Source: Pseudomonadota bacterium (GTDB lineage: Bacteria; Pseudomonadota; Alphaproteobacteria; Rhizobiales; Hyphomicrobiaceae). Taken from it: 35,376 nucleotides of DNA. The translations under genes were made by a program, and so were the position numbers. The stretch lies in the NCBI GenBank assembly GCA_023423275.1, contig JAFAFW010000085.1, positions 1 to 35,376 on the forward strand, written 5' to 3'. Of the stretch, positions 33,145-35,376 are shown piece after piece. The first letter of the stretch is position 1, and the number at the start of each line of letters is the position of its first letter. The notes under the pieces are model-generated. The model saw only the letters and a list, made by a program, of their open reading frames with translations. It did no database searches and had not been told where the DNA came from.

Positions 33145-35376
33145 ATGAGCGAGACCAAAGCAACCAAAGACAAGGGCAGTGGCAAGGAGCTGTATCCTGT
33201 CCTGCCGCTGCGCGACATTGTCGTCTTCCCTTACATGATCGTGCCGCTGTTCGTTGGACGCGAGAAATCGATCAATGCACTCGAAGAGGTGATGCGCGCG
33301 GACAAGCAGATTTTGCTCGCAGCGCAACGCAACGCCGGTGACGACGATCCTGCGACTGATGCCATTTACGAGATGGGTACGCTCGCCTCCGTGCTGCAGC
33401 TCCTGAAGCTGCCGGACGGCACCGTGAAGGTGCTGGTCGAGGGTACGGCGCGCGCGCAGATCGTCCGGTACACCGACAATCCGGATTATTTCGAAGCGGA
33501 AGTCGAACGTGTCGCCGAGGACGTCGGCGCCAAGGATGAGATCGAAGCGATGGCGCGTTCCGCGGTGTCGCAGTTCGAGAGCTATGTGAAGCTCAACAAG
33601 AAGATCTCGCCGGAGGTGCTGGGCACCGTCAGCCAGATCGAGGACTACTCGAAGCTGGCCGATACGATCGCGTCTCACCTGGCCATCAAGATCGGTGACA
33701 AGCAGGACGTGTTGGAGACCACGACGATCTCCGACCGGCTGGAGCGCGTCTACTCGCTGATGGAAAGCGAGATCTCCGTGCTGCAGGTCGAGAAGAAGAT
33801 CCGCAGCCGCGTCAAGCGCCAGATGGAGAAGACGCAACGCGAGTACTATCTCAACGAGCAGATGAAGGCGATCCAGAAGGAGCTCGGCGATACCGACGAG
33901 CGTGACGACATCGCCGAGTTCGAAGAGAAGATCGAGAGCACGAAGCTGTCGAAAGAGGCCAAGGACAAGGCGACCGCCGAGCTCAAGAAGCTCAAGCAGA
34001 TGAGCCCGATGTCGGCTGAAGCGACGGTCGTGCGCAACTACCTCGACTGGCTGCTGTCGATCCCGTGGGGCGTGCGTGGCAAGGTCAAGAAGGACCTCAA
34101 TGAAGCGCAGGACGTCCTCGACAAGGAGCATTACGGCCTTGAGAAGGTGAAGGAGCGTATCGTCGAATACCTCGCGGTGCAGAACCGGACCAATAAGCTC
34201 AAGGGTCCGATCCTGTGCCTCGTCGGACCTCCGGGCGTCGGCAAGACGTCGCTCGGCAAGTCGATCGCGAACGCGACCGGCCGCGAGTTCGTGCGCATGT
34301 CGCTGGGCGGCGTGCGTGACGAGGCGGAGATCCGCGGTCACCGTCGCACCTATATCGGCTCGATGCCAGGCAAGGTGATCCAGTCGATGCGCAAGGCCAA
34401 GCGGACCAATCCGCTGTTCCTGCTCGACGAGATCGACAAGATGGGTTCGGACTTCCGCGGCGATCCGGCTTCGGCGCTGCTGGAGGTGCTGGATCCCGAG
34501 CAGAACGGCAGCTTCAACGATCACTATCTGGAGGTCGATTATGACCTCTCGAACGTGATGTTCGTGACGACGGCGAATACGCTCAACATTCCGCCGGCGC
34601 TCATGGATCGCATGGAGATCATCCGTCTCGCCGGTTACACGGAGGACGAGAAGGTCGAGATCGCGAAGCAGCACTTGATTCCCGGCCAGCAGCAGGCTCA
34701 CGGCCTGGAGCAGGGTGAGTTCAAGATCGAGGACGACGCGCTTCAGATCCTGATCCGGCGTTACACCCGTGAGGCGGGTGTGCGCAGCCTGGAGCGCGAG
34801 ATCGCCAAGCTGGCCCGCAAGGCCGTGAAGGAGATCCTGAGTTCGGACAGCAAGTCCGTCACGGTGACGGCGGAGAACATCGAGACATATCTCGGCGTGC
34901 CGAAGTACCGTTATGGCGAGGCGGAGCTGGAAGATCAGGTCGGAGTCGTGACCGGATTGGCCTGGACCGAGGTGGGAGGTGAGATCCTCACCATCGAGGG
35001 CGCCATCATGCCCGGCAAGGGCAAGATGTCGGTGACGGGCAACCTGCGCGACGTGATGAAGGAATCGATCCAGGCAGCGAACGCCTACGTGCGGTCGCGC
35101 TCGGTTGATTTCGGCATCCCGGCCTCGCTGTTCGAGAAGCGCGACATCCACGTGCACGTGCCGGAAGGCGCGACGCCGAAGGATGGGCCTTCAGCAGGTA
35201 TCGCGATGACGACGGCGATTATCTCGGTTTTGACCGGCATTCCTGTCCGCAAGGATGTGGCGATGACGGGCGAGATCACGCTGCGCGGTCGCGTGCTGCC
35301 GATCGGTGGCCTCAAGGAAAAGCTCCTCGCGGCCCTCCGCGGCGGCATCAAGACGGTCATCATTCCGGAAGAAAAC
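33145..35376 (+). CDS. lon: ATP-dependent Lon protease (3'-truncated by the window)
   Basis: The first 744 codons, of roughly 805 expected, are present and the frame is still open at the window end. The N-domain starts YPVLPLRDIVVFPYMIVPLF. The AAA+ module has Walker A GPPGVGKT (361-368) and Walker B LFLLDEIDKM. The peptidase domain has catalytic S683 (KDGPSAGIAM) and K726 (GGLKEKLLAA). Lon degrades misfolded and regulatory proteins in the cytoplasm. AGGGAGAAGAG upstream of the ATG at 33145 supports the start. It closes the tig-clpP-clpX-lon block, an order common in alpha- and gammaproteobacteria. Confidence 0.97.
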   Translation, partial: MSETKATKDKGSGKELYPVLPLRDIVVFPYMIVPLFVGREKSINALEEVMRADKQILLAAQRNAGDDDPATDAIYEMGTLASVLQLLKLPDGTVKVLVEGTARAQIVRYTDNPDYFEAEVERVAEDVGAKDEIEAMARSAVSQFESYVKLNKKISPEVLGTVSQIEDYSKLADTIASHLAIKIGDKQDVLETTTISDRLERVYSLMESEISVLQVEKKIRSRVKRQMEKTQREYYLNEQMKAIQKELGDTDERDDIAEFEEKIESTKLSKEAKDKATAELKKLKQMSPMSAEATVVRNYLDWLLSIPWGVRGKVKKDLNEAQDVLDKEHYGLEKVKERIVEYLAVQNRTNKLKGPILCLVGPPGVGKTSLGKSIANATGREFVRMSLGGVRDEAEIRGHRRTYIGSMPGKVIQSMRKAKRTNPLFLLDEIDKMGSDFRGDPASALLEVLDPEQNGSFNDHYLEVDYDLSNVMFVTTANTLNIPPALMDRMEIIRLAGYTEDEKVEIAKQHLIPGQQQAHGLEQGEFKIEDDALQILIRRYTREAGVRSLEREIAKLARKAVKEILSSDSKSVTVTAENIETYLGVPKYRYGEAELEDQVGVVTGLAWTEVGGEILTIEGAIMPGKGKMSVTGNLRDVMKESIQAANAYVRSRSVDFGIPASLFEKRDIHVHVPEGATPKDGPSAGIAMTTAIISVLTGIPVRKDVAMTGEITLRGRVLPIGGLKEKLLAALRGGIKTVIIPEEN

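Noticed and set aside
32923..35157. 744-codon open frame on the minus strand opposite lon
   Set aside because: It is a composition shadow: the plus frame encodes Lon with all motifs, while the antisense product is His/Arg/Leu-rich with no domain character.

Overview
The window looks like chromosomal DNA of an alphaproteobacterium, most likely a Hyphomicrobiales member related to the Bradyrhizobium/Xanthobacter group. The grounds are the high G+C coding style, the tig-clpP-clpX-lon order, an enolase-superfamily protein that closely resembles the Bradyrhizobium D-tartrate dehydratase, a DUF6285/APH acyl-CoA operon, and a Tat-exported OpgD-type glucan protein. Both ends cut genes: the left edge falls inside a Ser/Thr kinase-WD40 gene and the right edge inside lon.

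Layout. 1-5.7 kb: kinase-WD40 fusion (partial, +), MFS transporter (-), membrane-anchored thermonuclease-like protein (+), HdeD-like membrane protein (+). 5.7-9.6 kb (-): a tight four-gene operon transcribed SDR, APH-type phosphotransferase, DUF6285 protein, acyl-CoA synthetase. It resembles the levulinate/4-hydroxyacid (lva) pathway without its acyl-CoA dehydrogenase. 9.7-15.9 kb: a sulfolactate-type catabolic island. A lone tripartite-tricarboxylate-type binding protein (-) diverges from suyA-suyB, a small Cys-rich ORF, a D-tartrate dehydratase homologue, and SlcC-like and ComC-like dehydrogenases (+). 16-24.7 kb: mixed genes, namely a permuted NlpC/P60-type exported hydrolase, a crotonase lacking both standard catalytic glutamates, a four-helix membrane protein, a penicillin/AHL-acylase-family Ntn hydrolase, an SDR, OpgD and a pirin. 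A palindromic intergenic repeat follows at 24.76-24.88 kb. 24.9-27.6 kb (-): cysteine synthase, AlaX editing protein and mercaptopyruvate sulfurtransferase. Then come a small membrane ORF, a FecR-domain protein, tRNA-Leu(UAG), and the protein-quality-control block tig, clpP, clpX, lon.

How the genes work together. The most interesting unit is the 10-16 kb island. SlcC and ComC homologues would interconvert sulfolactate enantiomers through sulfopyruvate, and SuyAB would cleave (R)-sulfolactate to pyruvate and sulfite. The D-tartrate dehydratase homologue between them has its whole catalytic set intact and has no place in the known pathway. Either the island handles both sulfolactate and tartrate, or its enzymes have a shared, undescribed substrate. 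The lva-like operon would activate an acid to its CoA thioester and phosphorylate a 4-hydroxyacyl-CoA. These functional statements are inferences from family resemblance and gene order; no searches were run.
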